Shown piece by piece: positions 25,370 through 34,625 of a DNA stretch of 64,000 bases; position 1 is the first letter of the stretch; every line of letters begins with the position of its first letter. This DNA is from Comamonas fluminis (GTDB taxonomy: Bacteria > Pseudomonadota > Gammaproteobacteria > Burkholderiales > Burkholderiaceae_C), in assembly GCF_019186805.1 (NCBI RefSeq), contig NZ_CP066783.1, positions 4,477,501 through 4,541,500 on the forward strand, in the 5' to 3' direction. The position numbers were made by a program, and so were the translations under genes. A model generated the notes under the pieces. The model was given only the letters and a program-made list of their open reading frames with translations. It was not told where the DNA came from and searched no databases.

Positions 25370-26725
25370 TTACGCGGGCTTTGCAGCCGCTGCGCGCGGC
25401 AGGATCAGGTTGAGCACCATGGCGGCCATGGCGCCCAGCGTGACGGACGAGCCCAGCAGGTACTGCAGCATGTCGGGCAGCGACTTCACCCAGGCCTGCG
25501 GGGCCAGCGTTGCAAAGAACGAGAAGATGATGGGTACACCCACCACCAGCATGGCGCGCTCGTCCAGGTGCACATGGCGCAGGATGCGGATGCCTGCCAT
25601 GGCAATGGTGATGCACACCACGGCAAACATGCCCCCAATCACCGGCGCGGGGATGGCCGCAATCGCTGCCGAGAACTTGCCGAAAAAGCCCAGCACCGCC
25701 AGCACCAGACCGGCCGCCACAAACACCATACGGCTGGCTACGCCGGTGATGGAGATCACACCGGCATTGGTCGAATAGCCGGTGACCGGCGTGCCGCCCA
25801 CCAGCGCTGCCACGCCGCAGCTCAGGCCTTCGCCAATCGCGCCGCGGTCCAGCTGCTTGTTGGTGATGGGCTGGTCGATCACCGCCGATACCGCCAGCCA
25901 GGTGCCTGTGGTTTCGGCAATCACCACCAGGTAGATCACCACAAAAGTCAGGATGGCGGGCAGCGAGAAGTGCAGCGCGTAGTCCACACCCACCAGCTTG
26001 GGCAGCGTGAACCAGGGCGCGGCGGCAATGCTCTCCCACGAGAACAGGCCCATGGCCCAGGCCACCAGCGTGCCACCAATCAGCGCAATCACCACCGAGG
26101 ACACGCGCATCCACACCCCCAGGCGGTTGTTGTAGCGCAGGCCCAGCATCATGGCCACGATCAGCAGCACGGCAGACGTTGCAGCCAGCACCAGCGACTG
26201 GTTGAGCGTGGTGTCGCCATGCACGGTGAACACATTGGCCGTCAGCGCAATCGGCAGCAGCGACAGGCCCACCACCAGGATGATGGTGCCCCCCACAATC
26301 GGCGGCACCAGCCAGCGCACCAGTCGGTGGAACCAGCCCGTCATGCCCAGCAGCATGACCATCAGCGCACCAGGAATCAGTGCGCCAAACACCGTGCCCA
26401 GCCCCGCGTAACCGCCGCCCGCCGCAAATGCGATGGTCAGAATGGCGCCCAGCGGGATATACGACGGCCCCTGCGCCACCGGCATGCGCATGCACCAGAC
26501 CGTCTGAATGATGGTGCCAATACCCGCCGCCAGAAAGGTGGACTGGATCAGCGAGGCCGAATCAGACGCCGACAGCGCCAGCGCCGAGGCGATGATGAAG
26601 GGCACGACATACACATCCATGGCCATCACATGCTGCAGACCCAGCAGCAGAGCTTTGGACCAGGTGACGCGGTCGTCCGGGCGGGCAATCAGCTGCCCTT
26701 CGTAAGCGGTTTGGGGTTCGTTCAT
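25370..26725 (-). CDS. NCS2-family purine (xanthine/uracil-type) permease
   Basis: A 451-residue inner-membrane transporter with about 14 hydrophobic segments. NCS2 substrate-site motifs are visible: GPSYIPLGAILTIAFA near 85 (TM3), AETTGTWLA (about 278, TM8) and GGTPVTGYSTNAGV (about 311, TM10). It probably imports a purine by proton symport. Its 115-base spacing from guanine deaminase on the same strand suggests one operon and a purine such as guanine or xanthine as substrate. Confidence 0.88.
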   Translation of the reverse strand: MNEPQTAYEGQLIARPDDRVTWSKALLLGLQHVMAMDVYVVPFIIASALALSASDSASLIQSTFLAAGIGTIIQTVWCMRMPVAQGPSYIPLGAILTIAFAAGGGYAGLGTVFGALIPGALMVMLLGMTGWFHRLVRWLVPPIVGGTIILVVGLSLLPIALTANVFTVHGDTTLNQSLVLAATSAVLLIVAMMLGLRYNNRLGVWMRVSSVVIALIGGTLVAWAMGLFSWESIAAAPWFTLPKLVGVDYALHFSLPAILTFVVIYLVVIAETTGTWLAVSAVIDQPITNKQLDRGAIGEGLSCGVAALVGGTPVTGYSTNAGVISITGVASRMVFVAAGLVLAVLGFFGKFSAAIAAIPAPVIGGMFAVVCITIAMAGIRILRHVHLDERAMLVVGVPIIFSFFATLAPQAWVKSLPDMLQYLLGSSVTLGAMAAMVLNLILPRAAAAKPA

Positions 26726-26840
26726 GGCAGAAAGTGAAAGTCCACAACACAGCAGCAGCGCCTATTTTCAGGGGCACTGCGCTATCAATAAATGGGGTAT
26801 GTCTGTGGGCGCCGCATAGGGTGCCCACATCACAGGGGCT

Positions 26841-28241
26841 TTAGCCCCGGGCGTGCACCCGCTGGCCCTGCACCCACACCTGCGCCACATTGGCGCGGGT
26901 GGCGTTGTGCATGATTTTTTGCAGCACGTCGGCATCGCTGTCTTCGCCATCCCACAGCCAGATATTGCTGTCAGGAGCGCTGCAGTCCACGGCGATGGCA
27001 TCCATGGCGTAGCCGGGCTCGATGCGGCCAATGGGCAAGTCCAGCGCATGGCCGCCAGCGGCCGTGGCCAGCCACAGCGCAAACACATGGTCGATCTTCG
27101 CCGGGCGGCCTTGTGCAGCGCGGCCGCGCGCGGTGCTGGGCTGGTCAGGGTCGGTGCCTTCGTGCAGCGCCAGTGCGGCCGTCATGGCGTGGCGGCAGGC
27201 GTCGAACATGCTGGGACTGTAGCCGCCCGAAATATCGGTGGCCAGGCCCATGCCCAGCGCTTGTTGATTGCCTGTGCGCGCCGGGAACACGCTGTTGGCA
27301 AAGTAGAAGTTGGACAGCGGGCAGTGCGCCACCGATGCACCGGTGCGCGCCATCAGTGCCACGTCGTCGGGCGTCAAAAAATTGGCGTGTGCCACCACGG
27401 TGCGGCGCGTCAGCAGGCCAAAGCCGTGCAGCGCATGGGCATCGGTGGTGCCGGTGCGCTCCAGCACATGGCCGTGCGCCCAGTCGCTTTCGGAGCAATG
27501 CGTTTGCACATGGGCGCCCGTGCGCTGGGCCAGGTCGCCCAGGCCTTGCAGTAATTCGTCCGTGCACGACGGGATAAAGCGCGGCGTGATGACGGGCAGC
27601 ACGCGCTGGTCGGCGTTGTCCGGGTGGCTGCGCAGCCAGTCCATAAAGGCTTCGGTATCGGCCACGGCCTGGGCTGCGCTGGCGTCCTTGTAATACGGCG
27701 GGCACTGCGTGGGCTCGTCCATGGCCACCTTGCCCACCAGGGCGCGCTGGCCATGGGCCAGGCAGCGTTCGGCCAGCACCTGGTTGCCGGCGTTGTCCAC
27801 GCTGCCAAAGTACATGGCGGTGGTGGTGCCGTTGGCCAGCAGCGTGGGCACGACCACGTCGTACACGCGCTGGGCGAACGCGGGGTCGCTGTAGCGCGCC
27901 TCCAGCGGGAAGGTGTTGTCCTGCAGCCAGACTTCTAGCGGCACATCCAGCGCCTTACCGTTTTGCGGCCACTGCGGGGCGTGCACATGCAGGTCCACCA
28001 TACCGGGCAGCAGGTAGCTGCCGGCGGGCAGGCTGCGCAGCGTGCCGGCGGCGGCATGGGCCTCTTTCTGCTCTGCCCAGCGGGGATCGCTTTGCTGCAG
28101 CACGGCCTCAATCACGCCCTGCGCATTCACGCAGATCAGCACATCGGCCTGCACGCGCAACCGATCGGGCGTGGGCGCATCAAAGGCCGTGCATTGCAGC
28201 GCCCAGGCGCCGGAAGGGGTGTGAGTAGAGGACAGGTTCAT
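26841..28241 (-). CDS. guaD: Guanine deaminase
   Basis: A 466-residue zinc amidohydrolase that converts guanine to xanthine and ammonia. Conserved segments: PGMVDLHVHAPQ (about 78-89), DNTFPLEARY (about 110), TQCPPYY, QTHCSESDWAH (about 225), VAHANFL and a late ATDISGG (about 330) carrying the catalytic Asp. The family's FIDTHVHYPQ element appears as MVDLHVHAPQ. Paired with the NCS2 permease it forms a purine-salvage or nitrogen-supply unit, consistent with the nitrogen theme to its left. Confidence 0.9.
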   Translation of the reverse strand: MNLSSTHTPSGAWALQCTAFDAPTPDRLRVQADVLICVNAQGVIEAVLQQSDPRWAEQKEAHAAAGTLRSLPAGSYLLPGMVDLHVHAPQWPQNGKALDVPLEVWLQDNTFPLEARYSDPAFAQRVYDVVVPTLLANGTTTAMYFGSVDNAGNQVLAERCLAHGQRALVGKVAMDEPTQCPPYYKDASAAQAVADTEAFMDWLRSHPDNADQRVLPVITPRFIPSCTDELLQGLGDLAQRTGAHVQTHCSESDWAHGHVLERTGTTDAHALHGFGLLTRRTVVAHANFLTPDDVALMARTGASVAHCPLSNFYFANSVFPARTGNQQALGMGLATDISGGYSPSMFDACRHAMTAALALHEGTDPDQPSTARGRAAQGRPAKIDHVFALWLATAAGGHALDLPIGRIEPGYAMDAIAVDCSAPDSNIWLWDGEDSDADVLQKIMHNATRANVAQVWVQGQRVHARG

Positions 28242-28561
28242 TGCGCAAACTGCGGGCAGCAGAGCCCGCTTTCAGCCATGCGCCCCGGCTTGGCAAGGCG
28301 CGCAGAAAACAATGCGCCAACCCGGTCAGCAAAGTGATTGCTCATACCCGTGCTGGCGCCACAGGCTGCACTTTAGCCATTGAGCGAGCGCTCTGCAGAC
28401 GCGCACAGGTTTGCCCACAAATGCCGATTGGGCACCTACCCCGCTATCGAATTTGATAGCTCTTTCCGCAATCACCCAGTCATTTCCGTCATGAATTGGC
28501 CTGAAATGACTGCAGATACTGCGGTGGCAGCTCTTGTTTTAAGAGCTACCTTCTCCATCAC
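28242..28561. other. Intergenic region between guaD and DAHP synthase
   Basis: About 320 bases without a convincing gene. It contains a short relative of the family repeat (AATTTGATAGCTC, 28,448-28,466) and a perfect hairpin AGCTCTT/AAGAGCT (28,529-28,547) just after the DAHP synthase stop. No T-run follows in either direction. Confidence 0.5.
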
Positions 28562-29692
28562 TCAGGCCTTGACCGCCCGGCGTGCACGCACCGCTTGCGC
28601 CAGTTGCTGCAGCACGGGAATGGTCTGCTCCATGCTGATGCAGGCATCGGTCAGCGACACGCCGTATTGCAGCTCCTGGCCTTCCACGATGTCCTGGCGA
28701 CCTTCGTGAATATGACTTTCGATCATCACGCCGGTGATGCGTGCGTCACCGCCTGCCACTTGCTGGGCCACATCGGCGGCCACGTCGATCTGGCGGCGGT
28801 GCTGCTTGCTGCTGTTGGCGTGCGAGAGGTCAATCATCACCTGCTCACGCAGACCTGCCTTGGCCAGCAATTCGCAAGCCGCCTGCACATCTGCCGCGCT
28901 GTAATTGGGCTGCTTGCCGCCGCGCAGAATCACATGGCAATCCTGATTGCCACGTGTCTCAAAAATCGCGCTCTGGCCCATCTTGGTCATGCCCATGAAG
29001 GCGTGCGAAGACTGTGCAGCCAGAATGGCGTCGCTGGCCACCTTCACGCCACCGTCGGTGCCGTTCTTAAAGCCCACAGGGCAGCTCAGGCCGCTGGCCA
29101 GCTGGCGGTGGCTCTGGCTTTCGGTCGTACGCGCACCGATAGCGCCCCAGCTGACCAGATCGCTGATGAACTGCGGCGACAGCAGATCGAGAAATTCCGT
29201 ACCCACAGGCAGGCCCAGCGCCAGCACATCCAGCAGCAGGCGGCGCGCCAGCTCCAGTCCTTCGTTGATGGCAAAGCTGCCGTCGCGGTAGGGGTCGTTG
29301 ATATAGCCCTTCCAGCCCACGGTGGTGCGCGGCTTTTCAAAGTACACGCGCATCACGATCAGCAGATCATCCTTGAGCGCATCGGCCTGCACTTTCAGCT
29401 GCCGTGCGTAATCCATGGCCTGCTCGTGATCGTGAATCGAGCAAGGGCCGACCACCACCACCAGTCGGTCATCCTGACCGTGCAGCACGCGCGAAATGGC
29501 TGCGCGGCTGGATTCCACCAGTTGATGGGCCTCATCGGTCACGGGCAGCGACTCTTCCAGCAGAGCCGGGGTCAGCAGCGGACGCACGATCTTGATGCGC
29601 GTGTCATCAATGCGGGTTTTGTCCAGCGTAGTCAGACGAGGTGCGGGCTTGCGCGCCGGTGCGGCAGATGTGGGTGTGGAGCTTGCAGTCAT
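28562..29692 (-). CDS. aroG: 3-deoxy-7-phosphoheptulonate (DAHP) synthase, type I
   Basis: A 376-residue enzyme condensing phosphoenolpyruvate and erythrose 4-phosphate at the entry of aromatic amino-acid synthesis. Diagnostic segments: VGPCSIHD (about 81-88), [16 protein letters not shown] (about 114-129), [19 protein letters not shown] (about 206-213) and DLSHANS. The N-terminal 20 residues are Ala/Pro-rich. It is a single gene divergent from the gluconate-type dehydrogenase operon. Which aromatic amino acid inhibits it cannot be read off. Confidence 0.95.
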   Translation of the reverse strand: MTASSTPTSAAPARKPAPRLTTLDKTRIDDTRIKIVRPLLTPALLEESLPVTDEAHQLVESSRAAISRVLHGQDDRLVVVVGPCSIHDHEQAMDYARQLKVQADALKDDLLIVMRVYFEKPRTTVGWKGYINDPYRDGSFAINEGLELARRLLLDVLALGLPVGTEFLDLLSPQFISDLVSWGAIGARTTESQSHRQLASGLSCPVGFKNGTDGGVKVASDAILAAQSSHAFMGMTKMGQSAIFETRGNQDCHVILRGGKQPNYSAADVQAACELLAKAGLREQVMIDLSHANSSKQHRRQIDVAADVAQQVAGGDARITGVMIESHIHEGRQDIVEGQELQYGVSLTDACISMEQTIPVLQQLAQAVRARRAVKA

Positions 29693-29847
29693 GCCCTCTA
29701 TTGTCGCAGCGCACCGAAGCCTTCACCGTGCACGCTGCTTCAACCGGTGATTCTGCGGCGACTGACAGGCAATACGCCTGCAATCTGACAAGAGCGCCAA
29801 GTTCGAGGCCCAACAGTGAGGGCTGGATTCAACCTCGCCCCACAACC

Positions 29848-30618
29848 ATGGACAACAACAACCAGCCTGGCAATCCGCAGCGGCGCGCTTTCTTTCGCCG
29901 TTCATTGCCCATCATTCCCGTTGCCGCTGTTGCCGCAGCGGGCGGTGCAGCAGCTACTCTGGCCACCGTCGATAGCAACCATCTGCCCGTAGTGCCCGGC
30001 CCTGCCGTCAACACCGCCCTGCGCGATGCGGCCAAGTACCAGCCCACTTACTTCAGCGCCGATGAATACCGCTTTCTGCAAGCGGCCGTCGCACGGCTGA
30101 TTCCCAAGGACGACCTCGGCCCCGGCGCGCTGGAAGCGGGAGTGCCCGAGTTCATCGACCGCCAGATGAACACCCCTTACGCAGCGGGCAGCAACTGGTA
30201 TATGCAAGGCCCGTTCAACCCGGCCGCCGTCAAAGAGATGGGCTACCAGCTCAAGCTCAATGTGCGTGAGATTTATCGCCTGGGCATTGCCGCTGCCAAC
30301 CAGTGGTGCAGCAAAAACCTGGGCAAGGCCTTTGCGGATTTGTCTGCCGAAGAGCAGGACAACGCCCTGGCCGCCATGGAAAAAGGCGTGGACAGCGCCG
30401 ATGGTTTTGACGCCCTGCCGTCGTCCACCTTCTTCTCCATGCTGTGGGGCAATACCAAGGAAGGTTTTTTCAGCGACCCCATGCACGGCGGCAACAAGGA
30501 CATGGTGGGCTGGAAGCTCATTGGCTTCCCCGGCGCGCGCGCTGATTTCATGGACTGGATTGAGCGTGACGTGGCCTACCCGCTGCCGCCCGTTTCCATT
30601 CGCGGACAAAGGGGTTAA
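29848..30618 (+). CDS. Gluconate 2-dehydrogenase subunit 3 (gamma) family protein
   Basis: A 256-residue small subunit of a membrane-bound flavocytochrome sugar/sugar-acid dehydrogenase. An N-terminal twin-arginine-type signal ([19 protein letters not shown], about 12-30) suggests export of the folded complex with the flavoprotein. The family core includes [19 protein letters not shown]. The ATG at 29,848 matches the signal peptide; the frame is open to 29,641. It is the first gene of a three-gene operon, four bases before the GMC subunit. Confidence 0.9.
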   Translation: MDNNNQPGNPQRRAFFRRSLPIIPVAAVAAAGGAAATLATVDSNHLPVVPGPAVNTALRDAAKYQPTYFSADEYRFLQAAVARLIPKDDLGPGALEAGVPEFIDRQMNTPYAAGSNWYMQGPFNPAAVKEMGYQLKLNVREIYRLGIAAANQWCSKNLGKAFADLSAEEQDNALAAMEKGVDSADGFDALPSSTFFSMLWGNTKEGFFSDPMHGGNKDMVGWKLIGFPGARADFMDWIERDVAYPLPPVSIRGQRG

Positions 30619-30621
30619 GCC

Positions 30622-32409
30622 ATGGCCAAAACAATGCCTAAAAAAGATGTGGTCGTGATCGGCTTTGGCTGGACGGGCGCCATCATCTCCAAAGAACTGA
30701 CCGAGGCCGGCCTGAACGTGCTGGCCCTGGAGCGCGGCCCCATGCAGGACACAGACCCGGACGGTGTCTATCCACAAACCATGGACGAGCTGACCTTCAA
30801 CTCGCGCAAAAAGCTGTTTGTCGATGTGTCCAAAGAGACCGTCACCATCCGCCACACCAGCGCCGACACCGCCCTGCCCAACCGCCAGCTGGGCGCCTTC
30901 CTGCCCGGCAACGGCGTGGGCGGTGCAGGCCTGCACTGGTCGGGCGTGCACTTTCGCGTAGACCCGATGGAGCTGCGCATGCGCAGCCACTACGAAGAGC
31001 GCTACGGCAAAAAATTCATCCCCGAAGGCATGACGATTCAGGACTTCGGCGTGACCTATGACGAGCTGGAGCCGCACTTCGACTTTGCCGAGAAGGTGTT
31101 TGGCACCTCGGGCACGGCCTATACCGTCAAGGGCGAAAAGGTGGGCGCAGGCAAGGGCGGCAACCCCTTTGCGCCCGACCGCTCCAGCGACTTTCCGCTG
31201 CCCGCGCAGATGAACTCGGTCTCGGCCATGCTGTACGGCAAGGCGGCAGAAAGCGTGGGCTACCACCCCTACAACATGCCGTCGGCCAACACCTCCGGCC
31301 CCTACACCAACCCCTACGGTGCGCAGATGGGGCCGTGCAACTTCTGCGGCTTTTGCAGCGGCTACGCCTGCTATATGTACAGCAAGGCATCGCCCAACGT
31401 AAACATCCTGCCCGCGCTGCGGCTGGACCCGCGCTTTGAGCTGCGCACGCTGTGCCAGGTCACGCGCATCAACCTGGCAGCCGATGGCAAAACCGCCACC
31501 GGCGTGACCTATATCGACGCATCGGGCAACGAGGTGATTCAGCCCGCCGACATCGTCGCCGTGTGCAGCTTCCAGTTCAACAACGTGCGGCTGATGCTGC
31601 TGTCGGGCATCGGCAAGCCGTATGACCCCGAGAGCAACACCGGCACCGTGGGCAAGAACTTTGCCTTCCAGAACATGGCCACCATCAAGGTGTTTTTTGG
31701 CAAAGACCAGCACCACACCAACAACTTCATCGGTGCAGGCGGCAACGGCATTGCGGTGGATGACTTCAACGCCGACAACTTTGACCACGGCCCCGCAGGC
31801 TTTGTGGGTGGATCGCCGTTCTGGGTCAACCAGGCAGGCGCCAAGCCCATTGCAGGCACACCCACCGCACCCGGCACCCCCAACTGGGGCAGCGGCTGGA
31901 AGAAGGGCGTGGCCGAGGCCTACACGCACAACGTGTCCATGGATTCGCACGGCGCCCACCAAAGCTACCGCGCCAACTACCTGAGCCTGGACCCCACCTA
32001 CAAAGACGCCTATGGCAACCCGCTGCTGCGCATGACGTTTGACTGGCAGCCCAACGACATCAAGATGAACCAGTTCATGCAAGAAAAAATGGGCGCCATT
32101 GCCAAGGCCATGGGCGGCAAGGCCATGAGCGTATCGGGCAAGAAAGAAGGTACGCACTTTGACACCAACAGCTACCAGACCACGCACCTGAACGGTGGCG
32201 CCATCATGGGCACCGACCCCGGCACCAGCGCCGTCAACCGCTACCTGCAAAGCTGGGATGTGCACAACGTCTTCGTGCTGGGCGCATCGGCCTTCCCGCA
32301 AGGCCTGGGCTACAACCCCACCGGCCTGGTGGCAGCCCTCGCCTACTGGTCGGCCCGCGCCATCCGCGATCAATACCTGAAGCAGCCCGGCGCGCTGCTC
32401 AAAGCCTGA
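30622..32409 (+). CDS. GMC-family flavoprotein dehydrogenase, large subunit
   Basis: A 595-residue FAD-dependent dehydrogenase of the gluconate 2-dehydrogenase type. The dinucleotide-binding motif is GFGWTG (14-19), NGVGGAGLHWSG follows (about 95-106), and the C-terminal catalytic region includes HLNGGAIMGTDP (about 524-535) and NPTGLVAALAYW. It lacks its own signal peptide and probably travels to the periplasm with the gamma subunit. Electrons pass to the triheme cytochrome encoded next. The sugar substrate (gluconate, 2-ketogluconate, fructose or sorbitol type) is not determinable here. Confidence 0.9.
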   Translation: MAKTMPKKDVVVIGFGWTGAIISKELTEAGLNVLALERGPMQDTDPDGVYPQTMDELTFNSRKKLFVDVSKETVTIRHTSADTALPNRQLGAFLPGNGVGGAGLHWSGVHFRVDPMELRMRSHYEERYGKKFIPEGMTIQDFGVTYDELEPHFDFAEKVFGTSGTAYTVKGEKVGAGKGGNPFAPDRSSDFPLPAQMNSVSAMLYGKAAESVGYHPYNMPSANTSGPYTNPYGAQMGPCNFCGFCSGYACYMYSKASPNVNILPALRLDPRFELRTLCQVTRINLAADGKTATGVTYIDASGNEVIQPADIVAVCSFQFNNVRLMLLSGIGKPYDPESNTGTVGKNFAFQNMATIKVFFGKDQHHTNNFIGAGGNGIAVDDFNADNFDHGPAGFVGGSPFWVNQAGAKPIAGTPTAPGTPNWGSGWKKGVAEAYTHNVSMDSHGAHQSYRANYLSLDPTYKDAYGNPLLRMTFDWQPNDIKMNQFMQEKMGAIAKAMGGKAMSVSGKKEGTHFDTNSYQTTHLNGGAIMGTDPGTSAVNRYLQSWDVHNVFVLGASAFPQGLGYNPTGLVAALAYWSARAIRDQYLKQPGALLKA

Positions 32410-32420
32410 GGAGGATGGAC

Positions 32421-33935
32421 ATGAAGCACACATCCACACTCCGCACAAAAACACTGCAACGCGGCGCTATTGCTACGGTAGTGATAGCTGCCAGCGCGCT
32501 GGGGATCAGCGCCTGGGCACAAAAAGAGGCTGCACCTGCTTCTGCAGCATCCGCAAGCACTCCTGCCCCAACATCCGCGCCAGCGGCCAGCAACATCCCC
32601 GCCACGCGCGGCCAGGTCGGCCCGCAAGACATGGTGACCGTGGCCCCGCACCTGCCCGAGGCCAAGATAGACGGCGCCAGCGCCAAAGACCCGCTGGTGC
32701 GCGGCGAATACCTGGCCCGCATGGGCGACTGCGTGGCCTGCCACACCGCACCCGGCGGCAAGCCTTTTGCAGGCGGCCTGCCATTGGGCTCGCCCATTGG
32801 CACCATGTACTCCAGCAACATCACGCCGGACAAGACCGCAGGCATTGGCAGCTACAGCTTTGAAGAGTTTGACCAGGCCGTGCGCCACGGCAAGGACAAG
32901 CGCAAAGGCAGCCTCTACCCCGCCATGCCCTACCCGTCGTACGCGCAGGTCAGCACGCAAGACATGCAAGACCTCTACGCCTACTTCATGCAAAAGGTCG
33001 AGCCCGTCAGCGCCCAGGTGCCAGACAACGACATCCCCTGGCCGCTGTCCATGCGCTGGCCCGTCTCCATCTGGCGCGGCATGTTCGCCCCCAATGCCGA
33101 CAAGATCCAGGCCAAGGCCGAAGCCGTAGCCCCCACGGCAGACGCCAAACTGCGCGGCGCCTATCTGGTCGAAGGCCTGGGCCACTGCGGTGCCTGCCAC
33201 ACGCCGCGCTCCTTCACCATGGCCGAAAAAGGCCTGGACAGCAGCGACAGTCGCTTTCTGAGCGGCGGCAACGCCCCCATGGACGGCTGGGTCGCCAAAA
33301 GCCTGCGCGGCAACGATGCCGACGGCCTGGCAGCCTGGAGCGAGGCCGACATCGTCGCCCTGCTCAAAACCGGCCGCAACAACCACACCGCAGTGTTTGG
33401 CGGCATGGGCGATGTGATCGCGCACAGCACGCAGTACATCAGCGATGGCGATTTGAAAGCGATTGCGGTGTATCTGAAATCGCTGCCCGCGCAGGACAAG
33501 CAAAAGAGCCGCTTTACCGCCAGCTCCGACACGGCCAACGCACTGTGGAGGGGCGACACCAAGCAGTACGGATCGGCCTTGTACCTGGACAACTGCGCGG
33601 CCTGCCACCGCACGGATGGCAAGGGCTACCAGCAGGTTTTTCCCGCGCTCGCGGGCAATGCAGCGGTGCTTAGCGATGACCCCAACAACCTGATTCGCAT
33701 CGTGCTGCAAGGCGGCAAGCTGCCCGCCACGACAACGCGCCCGTCCACCTTCACCATGCCCGCATTTGCATGGCGCATGAGCGACCAGCAGGTGGCCGAT
33801 CTCGTCACCTTTGTGCGCAGCAGCTGGGGCAATCAGGCGGGTGCCGTTTCTGCCACGCAGGTCAAAGACATTCGCAAGTCACTGCCTGCACCACCGCCAG
33901 CAACGGCACAAACAGCGCAAGCCAGCAAGCCCTAA
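32421..33935 (+). CDS. Triheme c-type cytochrome subunit of the dehydrogenase
   Basis: A 504-residue periplasmic, membrane-anchored cytochrome with three heme motifs: CVACH (104-108), CGACH (about 256-260) and CAACH (about 392-396). This is the classic cytochrome subunit of gluconate or alcohol dehydrogenases, passing electrons to ubiquinone. The signal peptide spans about 1-33; an Ala/Ser/Pro-rich linker follows (to about 60). GAGGAGG ends immediately before an ATG at 32,415, so the ATG at 32,421, with proper spacing, is preferred. Confidence 0.92.
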   Translation: MKHTSTLRTKTLQRGAIATVVIAASALGISAWAQKEAAPASAASASTPAPTSAPAASNIPATRGQVGPQDMVTVAPHLPEAKIDGASAKDPLVRGEYLARMGDCVACHTAPGGKPFAGGLPLGSPIGTMYSSNITPDKTAGIGSYSFEEFDQAVRHGKDKRKGSLYPAMPYPSYAQVSTQDMQDLYAYFMQKVEPVSAQVPDNDIPWPLSMRWPVSIWRGMFAPNADKIQAKAEAVAPTADAKLRGAYLVEGLGHCGACHTPRSFTMAEKGLDSSDSRFLSGGNAPMDGWVAKSLRGNDADGLAAWSEADIVALLKTGRNNHTAVFGGMGDVIAHSTQYISDGDLKAIAVYLKSLPAQDKQKSRFTASSDTANALWRGDTKQYGSALYLDNCAACHRTDGKGYQQVFPALAGNAAVLSDDPNNLIRIVLQGGKLPATTTRPSTFTMPAFAWRMSDQQVADLVTFVRSSWGNQAGAVSATQVKDIRKSLPAPPPATAQTAQASKP

Positions 33936-33955
33936 GCAGCGCTGCAGCCATCCCC

Positions 33956-33982
33956 AAAAGACCGCTCAGGCGGTCTTTTTTT
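33956..33982. terminator. Intrinsic terminator after the cytochrome gene
   Basis: AGACCGC (33,959-33,965) pairs with GCGGTCT (33,970-33,976), followed by a run of seven Ts. It ends the plus-strand dehydrogenase operon. The A-run on the other flank may also help terminate the convergent exporter gene. Confidence 0.9.
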
Positions 33983-34298
33983 ACGAAGAGGAAAGCTTCA
34001 TCAGCACCAGACCGCTGACGATCAGCACCGCCGCGCTCACACGCATGGGCGTCAGCGCCTCGCCCAGCACCGTCACTCCCACCACAAACGCGCCCACGGC
34101 GCCTATGCCCGTCCAGATGGTGTAGGCCGTGCCCAGCGGCAGCGTGCGCATCGCCACCGACAGCAGGCCAAAACTGGCAATCATCGCCACGATGGTGATG
34201 GCGCTGTATTTGAGGTTGGTAAAACCGTGCGACTGCTTCATGGTGAAAGCCCACACCACTTCCAGAACACCCGCGACCAACAGATAAACCCAAGCCAT
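33981..34298 (-). CDS. gdx: Small multidrug resistance protein, guanidinium exporter (Gdx/SugE)
   Basis: A 105-residue protein with four membrane helices. The Gdx-type signature GTAYTIWTGIGAVGAF is around 56-71, and Glu13 in GVLEVVW is the central proton/substrate site. The SMR family splits into polyspecific EmrE and guanidinium-specific Gdx types; the motif and the guanidine-II riboswitch upstream both point to Gdx, which exports guanidinium against protons. GGAGG precedes the ATG at 34,298; an upstream frame to 34,391 would run through the riboswitch. Confidence 0.93.
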   Translation of the reverse strand: MAWVYLLVAGVLEVVWAFTMKQSHGFTNLKYSAITIVAMIASFGLLSVAMRTLPLGTAYTIWTGIGAVGAFVVGVTVLGEALTPMRVSAAVLIVSGLVLMKLSSS

Positions 34299-34323
34299 AT
34301 AAACCTCCGAAAAAGTTGCATGA

Positions 34324-34385
34324 CCAGGTCGTCCCGGCGATTTGAAAAGACTGCGCGACACACGCAGTGCAAGGTCGTCCCTGCA
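34324..34385 (-). promoter_or_regulatory. Guanidine-II (mini-ykkC) riboswitch
   Basis: On the minus strand two hairpins carry ACGA loops: GCAGGGACGACCTTGC (34,384-34,369) and CCGGGACGACCTGG (34,337-34,324), about 30 bases apart. Tandem hairpins with ACGR loops define the guanidine-II class. The second hairpin is 17 bases before the GGAGG ribosome site of the exporter gene, so guanidine probably frees translation initiation. Confidence 0.88.
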
Positions 34386-34625
34386 GTGCAAATCCTATCG
34401 TGCAGAGCCAATTCCGTAACACCCTGGGTGGTTGCTGCACAACACCTGTAGCGGCATCAGCAACGAACACCAGACAGTGCTTGCAGACGGACTGACCCGC
34501 CATGCCAGCCATCGTCCACATCAACGATGACGCTCTGAGCGACTGCCCGCACAGTGCCATTTGCAGTTGCCCATGCCCCAGCATCTGCACGCACCTGTTT
34601 TCGGGGTTGCAGAGAAAAACACAGC

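Noticed and set aside
28529..28547. AGCTCTT/AAGAGCT hairpin as the terminator of the DAHP synthase gene
   Set aside because: Perfect stem but no T-run in either direction, so an intrinsic terminator is not supported.
29902..32454. 850-codon open frame on the minus strand opposite the gluconate-type dehydrogenase genes
   Set aside because: It is the mirror of two clear plus-strand genes; no family resemblance.
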